Notes: generated by a model not told the origin, from the sequence alone. A stretch of 64,000 bases of DNA from Aerococcus viridans (GCF_001543285.1 NZ_CP014164.1:1922001-1986000); one strand, 5' to 3'; counted from the stretch's first letter, positions 28,943 to 38,483 are shown. Made by a program: numbers and translations.

Positions 28943-29920
28943 CTACTTAAATACAGCCGAAAGGTTAGTCATATAGGTATGTCGTTCTTGGAACCCATTA
29001 ATAAGCTCCTCAAATATTTCATCAACTGTCATAATCTCGTTAATTCGCCCCACGCCTTGACCCATGCTGAGTTGTGCATGTTGGACATCTCCATTTTGCA
29101 TCGCTTCATAAGACCTACGCCCTGAAATCAAAGGCATTAGTGTTTCTAGTGTCGCGCCGTCTTTTTCTGCTTGAAGGATTTCTTGAGCCATTTCATTATT
29201 AGCCACACGCATAGCATTTCTTAAAGAGGTCATTGTTAAAACAGTCCCATTTTCTGGTATCTGTAATAAGGCCTGGCGATAAGTATCCGAAGCATTCACT
29301 TCTGGTGTTGCTAGAAATCTAGTGGACATTAAGACACCATCTACACCTAAAGCCATAGCGGCATATAGGCTTTTACTATCCACAATCCCACCAGCAGCCA
29401 ATACAGGTACAGATATTTTCTCTACCGCTTTAGCCCAAAGTACTGGACCAGAAACAAGGTCTACTCCTGGGTGGCCACCACCTTCAGCACCAACAAAGGC
29501 AATGATATCCGCACCATCTTCCTGTGCCGCTAACCCATGGCGGATGGAGGTAACTTTATGAATCACTTTAATACCAGCATCTTTCAAGGGTTGGATAAAG
29601 TTTCTTGGTCGTTGACCAGAAGTTTCAACTACTGGTACCCCCTCTTCAACCAAGACTTGAATATAATCCATAATCACTTCTGGCATGGCTACTTCAGGTA
29701 CTAATGAAATGTTGAAGCCAAAGGGTTTATCAGTTAAGGATTTCATTTTTTGGACTTCAGCTCTTAAACTATCGACATCCGGGAAAGCCATGGACGGTAC
29801 TATACCAAGTCCACCAGCATTTGACACAGCTGAAGCAAGTTCAGCCAGCGACATATACTGCATTCCCCCTTGGATAATTGGATACTGAATATTGAGCATT
29901 TCAGTGACACGCGTTTGCAT
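28943..29920 (-). CDS. Nitronate monooxygenase / FabK-like flavoprotein
   Basis: 325-residue TIM-barrel FMN protein: YPIIQGGMQYMS at the N-terminus, then AFVGAEGGGHPG, PVLAAGGIVDSKS and DGVLMSTRF. The family covers nitronate monooxygenases and enoyl-ACP reductase II; members are often found in beta-oxidation clusters, where the role is unclear. ATG 29920 with GGAG at 9 nt. It forms a two-gene unit with the downstream acyl-CoA dehydrogenase. I cannot choose between the activities. Confidence 0.8.
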   Translation of the reverse strand: MQTRVTEMLNIQYPIIQGGMQYMSLAELASAVSNAGGLGIVPSMAFPDVDSLRAEVQKMKSLTDKPFGFNISLVPEVAMPEVIMDYIQVLVEEGVPVVETSGQRPRNFIQPLKDAGIKVIHKVTSIRHGLAAQEDGADIIAFVGAEGGGHPGVDLVSGPVLWAKAVEKISVPVLAAGGIVDSKSLYAAMALGVDGVLMSTRFLATPEVNASDTYRQALLQIPENGTVLTMTSLRNAMRVANNEMAQEILQAEKDGATLETLMPLISGRRSYEAMQNGDVQHAQLSMGQGVGRINEIMTVDEIFEELINGFQERHTYMTNLSAVFK

Positions 29921-30023
29921 ATTGGATCGCTCCTTCTCATATTAACGATTAGAGGTTATCAAATAGGCCTGCACTTATCATGAAAGTTCATTGTCCGTAC
30001 CATATTTATCTAATAACCACTAA

Positions 30024-30968
30024 TTAAGCTTCATCTAGAAAATCATATTTAAGACTTTCATTTTCTAGATAGAAATTCTCTAAAATAGATTGGTAAACAA
30101 AGTTTTCAACTTTTGAATACCCTGCTTTTTTCTCACGTACTAAGGTTGGAATATAGGGAATAGGATCTTCAAATCTTTTCTCAACAATCCCCATCTGATT
30201 TAATTTGGCAATAAATAAGCTAAAATATACTGTTGGTAATAGCGCAACTAATTGATTATAGAGGACCGTTTCAATCATGTAGTCCCACGAGCCTGAAGTA
30301 AATAGTTGAATCGCCTTAGAATCATGGGTACGCAACTTCTCCATAACCAAATCATGTACCACATCTTCCTTGTTATAAGTAACATAATGATAGTCATCTA
30401 AGTGTGACCATCTAAGCAAGCGTTTCGTCACTAAGGGATGATCTGGTCCCATAAAAGCCACAATTTCTGTTCTCACTAATTGATGTGATTCATATTTATT
30501 TTCATCTAATATCTCAGGTGGTACTAGGACTGCCATATGAATCATATTATCTTGAAGCATCCGGTATAAATCATTAGTACCTGCTTCAACAATTTCAATA
30601 TGCGCATCTGGATTTTCGATGAGAAATTGTGGAATAAATTTATTAAAGAAAAATCTTAAGTAAGTTGGGTGAATCCCAATCTTGATGCGCCCCTTGTAGA
30701 CGAGCGATTCTTTCTCAATCACTTGTTCCAAGTTGTTGTATTGGTTCAAGACTTTTAAAGCTGACCCATAAACCCGCATCCCAGATTCGGAAACGCTTAC
30801 AATTCTTCCGTTCTTTCGGTTAAAGAGAGACACACCTTGCTGTTTTTCAAAGTTTTTAATAAATTGGCTTAGCGCTGACTGTGAGACAAAAAGGTTATCT
30901 GCGGCAACTGTTAAATTACCATTTGATTTTACAATTTCCACGAAATACTGCATTTGGTTGATGTCCAT
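30024..30968 (-). CDS. LysR family transcriptional regulator
   Basis: 314 residues from ATG 30968 (AAAGGGG at 9 nt); the frame extends further but the extra residues lack the family pattern. The N-terminal winged HTH is clear (MQYFVEIVKSNGNLTVAAD, SQSALSQFIKNFEKQQG), then a substrate-binding-type effector domain. It follows the enoyl-CoA hydratase gene within about 50 bp on the same strand and is inside the fatty-acid cluster, so it probably responds to an acyl-CoA or fatty acid and controls neighbours (inference). Confidence 0.88.
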   Translation of the reverse strand: MDINQMQYFVEIVKSNGNLTVAADNLFVSQSALSQFIKNFEKQQGVSLFNRKNGRIVSVSESGMRVYGSALKVLNQYNNLEQVIEKESLVYKGRIKIGIHPTYLRFFFNKFIPQFLIENPDAHIEIVEAGTNDLYRMLQDNMIHMAVLVPPEILDENKYESHQLVRTEIVAFMGPDHPLVTKRLLRWSHLDDYHYVTYNKEDVVHDLVMEKLRTHDSKAIQLFTSGSWDYMIETVLYNQLVALLPTVYFSLFIAKLNQMGIVEKRFEDPIPYIPTLVREKKAGYSKVENFVYQSILENFYLENESLKYDFLDEA

Positions 30969-31018
30969 ATTTATTGGCCCCTTTACGTTTCTTCTTGCCA
31001 ATAGTTTACCATACCAGG

Positions 31019-31804
31019 CTATCTTCCTTGGAACTTAGGCTTTCTCTTCTCTAAGAAAGCAGTAACTGCCTCGCGGTGATCTGCAGTTAAGGAAGCCTTA
31101 CGCATATATTTCGCTTCTAATTGGTTATTCTCTAAAGCTTTTGGATATTGTAGGTCATACATAATCGCCTTTTGATAAGCTATAGCTACAGAAGGACTAG
31201 CAACAAAACGACTAGCCAAGTTCAAAGCGGATGATAGTAAATCTGCATCCGGCACTACTTGATAGATTAGGCCATATTGTTCAGCTAACTCAGCTGTGAT
31301 GGGTTCATTTAACATAACATGACGGTTGGTACGGTAGGTCCCAATTGACTCACTCAAATTAAAGAGCAAGCTAGTATCACCTGGAAAAGCCATCTGAATG
31401 AAGGCTGTCACTAATTGTGCATTTTCTCCCATCAGAATAAAATCACAAGCTAAGGCTAAACCTAACCCAGCACCAGCTGCTACACCATTTACGGCCGCAA
31501 TCACTGGTTTAGACGACCTACGAACTGCTGCAACCATTTCTCCCGTTTTAATCACACCTGATTCGGGAATACCTTCACCCGACGTCGCCAAGTCTTTAAA
31601 TTGGCGAATATCACCACCAGCGCAGAAGTATTTTCCAGCCCCTGTAATTACAATCGCTTTTACATCTGGATTCTCTTCAACCGATGCTACAGCATCAATC
31701 ACTTCCTGATAAGTTGTTTCAGAAAAGGCATTGCCGGAAGCTTCACGATTAAAGGTAATCCTTGCAATTTGGTTCTCGATGGTAAATAAAATTGTTTCAA
31801 ACAT
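31019..31804 (-). CDS. Enoyl-CoA hydratase/isomerase family protein
   Basis: Crotonase-fold enzyme of 261 residues. ATG 31804 is chosen because AAAGGAG stands 7 nt upstream; a longer frame to 31843 has no site. Oxyanion-hole segments GKYFCAGGDIRQF and NGVAAGAGLGLALACDF are present. In the catalytic loop AFIQMAFPGDTSLLF has Asp at the position used by PaaG-type isomerases rather than the Glu of classical hydratases, so it may be an isomerase or act on an unusual acyl-CoA. It sits between thiolase and LysR genes. Confidence 0.88.
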   Translation of the reverse strand: MFETILFTIENQIARITFNREASGNAFSETTYQEVIDAVASVEENPDVKAIVITGAGKYFCAGGDIRQFKDLATSGEGIPESGVIKTGEMVAAVRRSSKPVIAAVNGVAAGAGLGLALACDFILMGENAQLVTAFIQMAFPGDTSLLFNLSESIGTYRTNRHVMLNEPITAELAEQYGLIYQVVPDADLLSSALNLASRFVASPSVAIAYQKAIMYDLQYPKALENNQLEAKYMRKASLTADHREAVTAFLEKRKPKFQGR

Positions 31805-31830
31805 TGATTTACTCCTTTGCAAAATGGGCG

Positions 31831-31876
31831 AAGGACTAGCCAAGCTAATAGAATTCCAATAACTTAGCGAGTCCTT
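31831..31876 (-). other. Hairpin between thiolase and enoyl-CoA hydratase genes
   Basis: AAGGACT/AGTCCTT arms; no U-tract follows on the minus strand, so it may be a processing or pausing site rather than a terminator. Confidence 0.3.
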
Positions 31877-31888
31877 ATACCATCTTGT

Positions 31889-33079
31889 CTAGTGAATATA
31901 CTCAAAGATACCAGCAGCACCCATACCAGCACCTATACACATAGATACCATGCCGTACTTACTATCTTCACGCTTGCCCATTTCAGCTAGTAACCTTGAT
32001 GTTAAAATCGCACCTGTTGCCCCTAGAGGATGCCCTAGGGCAATCGCTCCACCATTCACATTAGTGATGGATTGATCAATACCTAATTCACGAATTGACG
32101 CTAAAGCTTGAGAGGCAAAGGCCTCGTTTAACTCGATTAAATCCAAATCATCTAAGGTTAAGCCAGTGAGTTCTAAGACCTCTGGAATCGCATAGGCTGG
32201 GCCAATCCCCATATATTTTGGATCAACGCCAACAGCCTTAAAGCCAACAAAACGAGCAATTGGTTTAACCCCTAATTCTTTGACTTTATCGCCTGACATT
32301 AAGACAACAAAACTTGCACCATCAGAAATTTGTGAAGCTGTTCCTGCTGTCACAGTGCCATCTGCCTTAAAGATTGTCCGCAATTTTCCTAAAGTTTCCA
32401 TTGAAGACTCTGGTCGAATCCCTTCATCTTGATCAAAGATTTTTTCTTCTACCTGTGGGCCATGTTCGGTATAGCGCACTTTATGGGTAGTAACCGGTAT
32501 AATCTCATCCTTGAAACGACCAGAAGTTTGTGCTTTGTGGGCCCGGCGATGACTTTCTACACCAAATGCATCCTGGTCTTCGCGACTAACCTTGTATTTA
32601 CTTGCTACATTTTCAGCAGTTAACCCCATTGGATAAGACACACCCGAATCTTCTGTTTGTAAGGTTGGGTTATTTGTTGGTTCATTCCCACCCATCGGAA
32701 CTGCACTCATAAACTCAACACCACCAGCTACTAGCACATCTGATTGACCAGCCATAATAGCATTAGCTGCTATAGCAATTGTTTGCAATCCCGATGAACA
32801 ATAGCGGTTCACTGTTTGACCAGCAACTGTATAAGGTAATCCCGCCCGTAAGGCAATTGTACGGGCAAAGTTCATCCCTTGCACACCTTCTGGAAAGGCT
32901 GATCCGACAATGACATCCTCAATTAAAGCTGGATCAAAGTCACCTTCAATACGGTCAATGACCCCTTTTAATACTTCAGCAGCAACATCATCTGGACGAT
33001 CATTGGCTAGGGCACCATTCGGCCGCCCTTTACCAATCGCTGATCGGCCGTAAGAAACGATATAAGCATCTTGCATCAT
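31889..33079 (-). CDS. fadA: Acetyl-CoA acyltransferase (3-ketoacyl-CoA thiolase)
   Basis: Last step of beta-oxidation. It has about 396 residues from ATG 33079 (AGGAAGG at 8 nt; the frame opens slightly earlier). Catalytic Cys in NRYCSSGLQT, His in GGAIALGHPLGATGA, and the second Cys in SMCIGAGMGAA are all present, so the enzyme should be active. It lies directly after the bifunctional gene (28 bp), as in fadN-fadA operons of Bacillus. Confidence 0.95.
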   Translation of the reverse strand: MMQDAYIVSYGRSAIGKGRPNGALANDRPDDVAAEVLKGVIDRIEGDFDPALIEDVIVGSAFPEGVQGMNFARTIALRAGLPYTVAGQTVNRYCSSGLQTIAIAANAIMAGQSDVLVAGGVEFMSAVPMGGNEPTNNPTLQTEDSGVSYPMGLTAENVASKYKVSREDQDAFGVESHRRAHKAQTSGRFKDEIIPVTTHKVRYTEHGPQVEEKIFDQDEGIRPESSMETLGKLRTIFKADGTVTAGTASQISDGASFVVLMSGDKVKELGVKPIARFVGFKAVGVDPKYMGIGPAYAIPEVLELTGLTLDDLDLIELNEAFASQALASIRELGIDQSITNVNGGAIALGHPLGATGAILTSRLLAEMGKREDSKYGMVSMCIGAGMGAAGIFEYIH

Positions 33080-33106
33080 TCGTTCATTCCTTCCTAATTT
33101 CATCCA

Positions 33107-35365
33107 CTAGTTTCGTAATGGTTTACGTGTTTCTAACATATAGGCAATCCGTTCATATGTTTTTTGGTTGTTCGCTAATCTAAGGAAATGCATTTTTTCT
33201 AGATGTTGTAACCAATCTTGGTTAACAAATGTTCCCTCAGGTAAGTCCCCACCTGTCATAATTTCTGCAACGGTTAACCCTAATTCCATATCATAGTCAC
33301 TGATAAAATGACCTAGTCGCATGGCATCTAATTGACCTTCCACAACCGCTTTGAAGCTAGTACCTAGAATTGGGAAGTTCACTTTAGTTCGTGGAATATA
33401 GTTCGTTTTAGCTAAATAAGTTAACTTGTCTAAGGCAATCTCCACTACGCTATCACTAGCTGCCACAATATCATCAGACTGTCTTAGATAGTATTTGTCT
33501 CTGGCTTCATAAGCTGACATCGATACATCACCAGAAGCTACGCGCGTAATGACATCGCCTAGAATACGCATTTTCGCATCTTTTTGGATTGGCATATTCA
33601 TTACACGTTCAGTTAATTCCGCTAATCCACCGCCACCAGGGACAAGACCTACACCCACTTCAACTAAGCCGATATAAGATTCCGCCGCAGCGACAATATA
33701 AGGTGATGCTAAAACCAATTCTGCCCCTCCACCAAGTGCACGCCCACGGACAGCCGTTACAATTGGTTTTGATGCGTAACGAACGCTATTAACCGCTTTA
33801 TGTAATTCACTAATCGTTTGGCCAATTAACTCATCAACCCCGTCAGATTCAATTGCTTCCTTCATCATATTCAAATTAGCTCCTGGACTGAAATGCGGCC
33901 CATTTGAATAGATTACCATACCAACATAGTCGCCAGATTCTAATTCATCGACTGCTTTAATCAATTCAGTCGATAAATCCCCTGTGATTGTGTTATTTGG
34001 TGTATGGAAATTAAATAATAACTGTTCTCCATTTATAACACTTAAAGTAGATGCATCTGTTTGCCAAATATTTTCATCTGTTTTTTCACTCATTGGCGTA
34101 ATATTCTCAAGAATTTCCCCTTTTTGGTAGAATGGTTCACCTCGATTAGCTACCCATTCAGGTAGGGGACCAATCTCTTTTTCAATACGTTTTTTAACCC
34201 GTTCAAAGCCCATTAAATCCCAAAGTTGGAAGGGACCCATTTTCCAATTGAAACCCCAAACCATTGCCCGGTCGATATCTTTGTAATCTGCTGCCGCTTT
34301 AGGTATATTATTGGCTGCATAATAGAAGGTACTCGCTAAAGTTTCCCAAAGGAACTTACCAGCTGTATCTGTAGATTTAAAAATGACATCCATATTATTT
34401 TTTAAATTACTTGAAAACTCAGCTAAAATTGGTAAATTGGGTTTTTCAACTGGGTTATAAGTCAATGTTTCTGGATCTACTACCAAACGTTGACGCCCTT
34501 CTTTTTTATAAAAACCATGGCCAACCTTATTGCCCAAAGCTCCTGCTTCAACCAATCTGCCAATTAAAGTAGGTTGGTTGAAATATGGTTGTTCGCTTGG
34601 ATCTTGCGTCAAGCCTCCAACTACAAAAGTAGCCACATCATTCCCTACTAAGTCAGATAAACCATAAGTCCCAGTGCGTGGTCGCCCAAGTACTTTTCCT
34701 GTTAAGGCATCTACTTCCGTGATTGACAAGCCGTCACGTTCAGCTCGGTACATGATGTCATTCATAGAATGGGTGCCCGTTCTATTAGCGATGAAGGCTG
34801 GTACATCATTGGCTATAACTACCCCTTTACCTAATTTTTTCTCAGTAAAGACTTTTAATTGATTAACCGTCGCTTCGGAAGTGAATTCAGTTGGAATCAA
34901 TTCCACCAATTTCATATAGCGTGGTGGATTAAAGAAGTGCATGCCTAAGAATCGTTCACGCTCTGCACCTTTAAAAACTTTAGCTATTGCCTGAATTGGG
35001 ATACCAGAAGTATTTGTCGCTAGGATAGCTTTTGGTTTAGCAACCGCAGCAATCTTTTCCCAAATCGCGTGTTTAATCTTGATATCTTCTTTAACTGCTT
35101 CAATAAAAATATCGGCATCTGAAGGTTCCTTTAAGTCATGATCAAAATTCCCATAGGTTAAGTTACCTTGAAATTGACTTTGGTATAGCATCGGTTTCTT
35201 GCGGTCAGTGATACGGTCATAGCCAGACTTAGAAAGTTTATTGGGTTCATTTTCATCGATGACAACATCTAATAATTGTACTTTCAATCCCGCATTTACG
35301 AGTAAGGCGGCAATTTGACTCCCCATGACACCAGCCCCGAGAACGGTCGCTTTTGTAATTGTCAT
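33107..35365 (-). CDS. fadN: Bifunctional 3-hydroxyacyl-CoA dehydrogenase / enoyl-CoA hydratase (FadN type)
   Basis: About 752 residues. The NAD-binding dehydrogenase comes first (VLGAGVMGSQIAALL, then MHFFNPPRYMKLVELIP with the catalytic His). The crotonase domain follows in the C-terminal third (RGRALGGGAELVLASPY, VEVGVGLVPGGGG). This order is that of Bacillus FadN and the reverse of E. coli FadB. ATG 35365 has GGAGGG upstream. It performs the middle two steps of beta-oxidation, between the dehydrogenase upstream and the thiolase downstream. Confidence 0.93.
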   Translation of the reverse strand: MTITKATVLGAGVMGSQIAALLVNAGLKVQLLDVVIDENEPNKLSKSGYDRITDRKKPMLYQSQFQGNLTYGNFDHDLKEPSDADIFIEAVKEDIKIKHAIWEKIAAVAKPKAILATNTSGIPIQAIAKVFKGAERERFLGMHFFNPPRYMKLVELIPTEFTSEATVNQLKVFTEKKLGKGVVIANDVPAFIANRTGTHSMNDIMYRAERDGLSITEVDALTGKVLGRPRTGTYGLSDLVGNDVATFVVGGLTQDPSEQPYFNQPTLIGRLVEAGALGNKVGHGFYKKEGRQRLVVDPETLTYNPVEKPNLPILAEFSSNLKNNMDVIFKSTDTAGKFLWETLASTFYYAANNIPKAAADYKDIDRAMVWGFNWKMGPFQLWDLMGFERVKKRIEKEIGPLPEWVANRGEPFYQKGEILENITPMSEKTDENIWQTDASTLSVINGEQLLFNFHTPNNTITGDLSTELIKAVDELESGDYVGMVIYSNGPHFSPGANLNMMKEAIESDGVDELIGQTISELHKAVNSVRYASKPIVTAVRGRALGGGAELVLASPYIVAAAESYIGLVEVGVGLVPGGGGLAELTERVMNMPIQKDAKMRILGDVITRVASGDVSMSAYEARDKYYLRQSDDIVAASDSVVEIALDKLTYLAKTNYIPRTKVNFPILGTSFKAVVEGQLDAMRLGHFISDYDMELGLTVAEIMTGGDLPEGTFVNQDWLQHLEKMHFLRLANNQKTYERIAYMLETRKPLRN

Positions 35366-35399
35366 TGTATTTCCCTCCATCTTTGATCAATTGTCTATA

Positions 35400-35455
35400 A
35401 TGAGAGATTGGATAGCGTAGCTTATCTGCCTTTTCTACCCAACGCTCTATTATTG
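35400..35455 (-). other. Hairpin between acyl-CoA dehydrogenase and fadN
   Basis: Interrupted stem (AGAG, TTGG, GTAG pairing with CTAC, CCAA, CTCT on the minus strand) in the intergenic gap, without a U-tract. Possibly an mRNA processing or stability element. Confidence 0.3.
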
Positions 35456-35467
35456 TTGCTTTAAATA

Positions 35468-36673
35468 CTAATTAAATGCTGCTTGTCCGGTTAAGGCACG
35501 ACCAATGACTAAAGCATTTACTTCATGCGTTCCTTCATAGGTATAAACGGCCTCTGCATCTGCAAAGAATCGAGCAATATCATTGTCCACTACAATCCCG
35601 TTACCTCCACAAATTCCGCGGCCCATTGCCACTGTTTCCCGAAGTCTTAATGCATTCATCATTTTACCGACTGAAGTTACTACCTCGTTGTAGTCACCTT
35701 CTTCTTGTTGACGTGCAATTTGTGAACATAGAGCCATTGCAGCAGTTAAATTTCCTTGCATCATGGCTAATTTTTCTTGTACTAATTGATAATTAGAAAT
35801 TTCTTTACCAAATTGCTTACGCTCAGTGACATATTTCAAGCTAGCTTGTAATGCCCCAGCCATCGCACCGGTGGCCATGTTGGCAACTCCTGCACGTGTT
35901 GAATATAAAACTTTCGCAATATCTTTAAATGAATTGATATTTTGTAGTCGATCACTTTCAGCTACTTCAACATCTTTCAAATGGATATTAGCATTTGGCA
36001 CAATTTTTAGAGCAATTTTATTTTGAATTACATCAATATCCAAACCAGCTTGCCCTGCTTGAACGATAAAGCATTTTGGCTTACCAGTTTCCTCATCTCG
36101 AGCAAATACTGGAATCACATCAGCAACTGAAGCACCACCAATCCACCGTTTTTCACCATTGATAATCCATTTGTCGCCTTCGCGTCTAGCACTTGTTTCT
36201 AATCCCCAAGCCACATCAGAACCATGATTTGGCTCAGTTAAAGCAAAACATGTGCGTAGTTGATGACTGGCTAGTTTTGGAATATACTTTTGAACTTGTT
36301 CAGGACTACCACCAAATAGGAAAGTATTAAAACCTAGTCCCGTATGAACACCCAATAAAGTATTCAAGGACACATCAAAACGCGATAGGGTAAAAGCGAA
36401 AAAGAATTGGAATAATTGACTGGTTGTCTTTTTACCTTCACGCCCTTCAAATAAAAGTGGATTGTCAAAGTATCTTAAATTACCAATATCTTCAAAGAAT
36501 CCTTCTGGTTCTGATTCAGTTACCCATGCTTCATTTAAGCCACTGCGGTATTTGCTTTCTAATAGTTCTACCAACTGTTTTAAAACTTCAATTTCTCCAT
36601 CGGTTAAACCACTTGAGATCTTTAAGATATCTTCTGGGAATAACTCTTTTAATACTGCTTCTCTATTTTCCAT
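35468..36673 (-). CDS. fadE: Acyl-CoA dehydrogenase (second)
   Basis: 401-residue paralogue of the gene at 27728, with CFALTEPNHGSD, NGEKRWIGGA and the catalytic-base motif VYTYEGTHEVN. ATG 36673 follows AAGGAG. It is the first gene of the unit dehydrogenase-fadN-fadA-ech-lysR. Its upstream region holds a perfect CcpA box and a 7-bp inverted repeat. An ISL3 element separates it from the acyl-CoA synthetase gene, which was probably its neighbour. Confidence 0.92.
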   Translation of the reverse strand: MENREAVLKELFPEDILKISSGLTDGEIEVLKQLVELLESKYRSGLNEAWVTESEPEGFFEDIGNLRYFDNPLLFEGREGKKTTSQLFQFFFAFTLSRFDVSLNTLLGVHTGLGFNTFLFGGSPEQVQKYIPKLASHQLRTCFALTEPNHGSDVAWGLETSARREGDKWIINGEKRWIGGASVADVIPVFARDEETGKPKCFIVQAGQAGLDIDVIQNKIALKIVPNANIHLKDVEVAESDRLQNINSFKDIAKVLYSTRAGVANMATGAMAGALQASLKYVTERKQFGKEISNYQLVQEKLAMMQGNLTAAMALCSQIARQQEEGDYNEVVTSVGKMMNALRLRETVAMGRGICGGNGIVVDNDIARFFADAEAVYTYEGTHEVNALVIGRALTGQAAFN

Positions 36674-36762
36674 GAGGTAAACACTCCTTATTATTTATAT
36701 ATAGATCAATTGCCACGCTGGTTTTGCCTGAATTGAATATTTTCTAGTAAAACTAACAAAGA

Positions 36763-36776
36763 TGATATCGCTTACA
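36763..36776 (-). promoter_or_regulatory. cre box (CcpA site) upstream of the beta-oxidation operon
   Basis: TGTAAGCGATATCA on the minus strand, a full match to TGWAANCGNTWNCA, about 90 bp before the dehydrogenase start. Confidence 0.7.
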
Positions 36777-36792
36777 AACTTATATTAATACC

Positions 36793-36822
36793 AATAAGGT
36801 GTAAAGAAAAATAAGCCTTATT
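36793..36822. promoter_or_regulatory. Inverted repeat near the beta-oxidation promoter
   Basis: AATAAGG (36793-36799) and CCTTATT (36816-36822), flanking a TTTACA-like -35 region on the minus strand. Possible operator for a local regulator. Confidence 0.35.
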
Positions 36823-36853
36823 AATATGGACTATGAGTAATACTAATAGTTAT

Positions 36854-36867
36854 TGTAAACGCTTTCT
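36854..36867. promoter_or_regulatory. Second cre-like box
   Basis: TGTAAACGCTTTCT, one mismatch (last base) from the CcpA consensus, 78 bp from the perfect box. It also forms a small hairpin with the following AAGCGT. Confidence 0.45.
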
Positions 36868-36913
36868 AAAAAGCGTCATTAACAATAGTTATAAGCTAAA
36901 CTTATGATTACTA

Positions 36914-36921
36914 TTAAAAAA
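36914..36921. repeat. Target-site duplication, left copy
   Basis: TTAAAAAA, repeated at 38476-38483 directly after the other end of the ISL3 element. The 8-bp length is typical of the family. Confidence 0.85.
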
Positions 36922-37048
36922 GGCTCTACAATATATAGGACTGATGACTTCAAAAAAGGTCATTGGTTCTATATTTTTTTACAAAAAAAGAGGAATCTCC
37001 ATTATCATAAAGTTAACAACAACCATGATAAGATAGGAGATTCCCCGT

Positions 37049-38353
37049 ATGAATAAGTTTATCAATACCACGTTACAATTGAAAGATGAAAATATAATTT
37101 TCGAAGATAAAGTTGAAGAGATGATAGTTAAGAATATAAAGTCACTGATCTATTTCGGCAAGTTAGATGTAAATCCTCAGTATTGTCCAGCCTGCGGCTG
37201 TGTTAAACGAGGAAATAGTATCGTTAAGAATGGATCTAAAAAATCAAGAATTACGCTAACAAAGATATCAGGGTTACCTGCTTACCTTGAATTAAGCAAG
37301 CAACGCTATCACTGTAGAGAATGCGATAGCTACTTCACTGCTAAATCAGAGATAGTCGGTGATAACTGTTTTATTTCTAAGCGTGTTAAACGGATGGTAT
37401 TAGACTTTGCAACCAATGCGTTGACACTTAAACATATCGCAGAGACATGCAACGTTTCTGATCATACAGTTCAACGAGTAATTAATGGTGCTGGTAAAGA
37501 CCTTAAACCTAGCATCTTCGATGCACTACCAGAGCATATTGCTTTCGATGAATTCAAAGGTGTAAAGCATGCCGAAGGAAATATGAGCTTTATGTTTATA
37601 GATAATACGAATTCACGTATTGTAGATGTGCTAGGAGATCGCAGAAAATTCAAGCTACGTGATTACTTTTTTGCCTATCCGTTGAAAACTCGTCAGAAAG
37701 TTCAAACAGTTACAATGGACATGTACATGCCTTATATGGAAGTCGTTAGAGAGGTATTTCCCAACGCCAAAATCATCATTGATCGTTTCCATTTAGTTCA
37801 AGCATTAAATCGAGAATTAAATAAGCTACGTATTGAAGTAATGAATGCTTTCAGGGTTCCTGACCATAGATTGTACAACAAGTATAAGAGATATTGGCGA
37901 ATATTCCTAATGCCCCGAGAAAACTTAAACTCATGGGATTATCAACCGTTTAAATTATTTGATTGGCTTACGAATACCGGTGGTATTTTAGATTATTTAC
38001 TAGATAAGAACCCACTATTAAAAGACTCCTATAATATCGTCCATAACTTGCGTGAAGCGCTTCAAGAGAATGACTCTGAAGTGTTTAAAGCTCAGTTAGC
38101 GCAGTCTAAGTTAGTTAAATTACCAAGCGGATTAAGACGTGTGCTACGTACATTTACCAAACTTCAAAGATATATTGGGCATACTTTCAAATACAACCAC
38201 TTAACGAACGGCCGTATAGAAGGTTTGAATAATAAAATTAAGATCTTAAAACGAATAGCTTACGGATACCGAAACTTCCAAAATTTTAGAACTAGAATAT
38301 TAATGACCAATAAACTATATCTAAATGAAATACCGGTAGTAGAAGCAGCCTAA
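37049..38353 (+). CDS. ISL3-family transposase
   Basis: 434 residues, full length. It has an N-terminal zinc ribbon (CPACGCVKRG, then CRECDSYF), an HTH domain (LKHIAETCNVSDHTVQRVI), and a DDE catalytic core: Asp in AFDEFKG, Asp in VTMDMYMPY or IIDRFHL, and Glu in GRIEGLNNKIK. The ribosome site before ATG 37049 is GATAGGAG. The gene is undamaged and the element is presumably mobile. Confidence 0.95.
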   Translation: MNKFINTTLQLKDENIIFEDKVEEMIVKNIKSLIYFGKLDVNPQYCPACGCVKRGNSIVKNGSKKSRITLTKISGLPAYLELSKQRYHCRECDSYFTAKSEIVGDNCFISKRVKRMVLDFATNALTLKHIAETCNVSDHTVQRVINGAGKDLKPSIFDALPEHIAFDEFKGVKHAEGNMSFMFIDNTNSRIVDVLGDRRKFKLRDYFFAYPLKTRQKVQTVTMDMYMPYMEVVREVFPNAKIIIDRFHLVQALNRELNKLRIEVMNAFRVPDHRLYNKYKRYWRIFLMPRENLNSWDYQPFKLFDWLTNTGGILDYLLDKNPLLKDSYNIVHNLREALQENDSEVFKAQLAQSKLVKLPSGLRRVLRTFTKLQRYIGHTFKYNHLTNGRIEGLNNKIKILKRIAYGYRNFQNFRTRILMTNKLYLNEIPVVEAA

Positions 38354-38408
38354 GGGCTGCTTGATAATCACAAAATAAAGATAAAAAATGAATAATGGAA
38401 AAGAGTAT

Positions 38409-38439
38409 AAAAAAACCAGGTAATCTAATGATTACCTGG
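38409..38439 (-). terminator. Terminator inside the third IS, facing inward transcription
   Basis: Perfect 10-bp stem CCAGGTAATC/GATTACCTGG with TTTTTTT on the minus strand. It would stop readthrough from the right into the antisense strand of the transposase. Confidence 0.75.
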
Positions 38440-38475
38440 CAGATATTACTCATCAGTCCTATTTGACGAAGAGCC

Positions 38476-38483
38476 TTAAAAAA
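38476..38483. repeat. Target-site duplication, right copy
   Basis: TTAAAAAA, identical to 36914-36921. Confidence 0.85.

Larger units (their letters stand above)
36922..38475 (+). mobile_element. Intact ISL3-family insertion sequence (third element)
   Basis: 1554 bp with inverted repeats starting GGCTCT and sharing ATAGGACTGATGA, one complete transposase gene and an 8-bp target duplication TTAAAAAA. It has no passenger region. It differs from the 16890/23828 elements in both ends and transposase. It lies between the acyl-CoA synthetase and acyl-CoA dehydrogenase genes. Confidence 0.93.
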
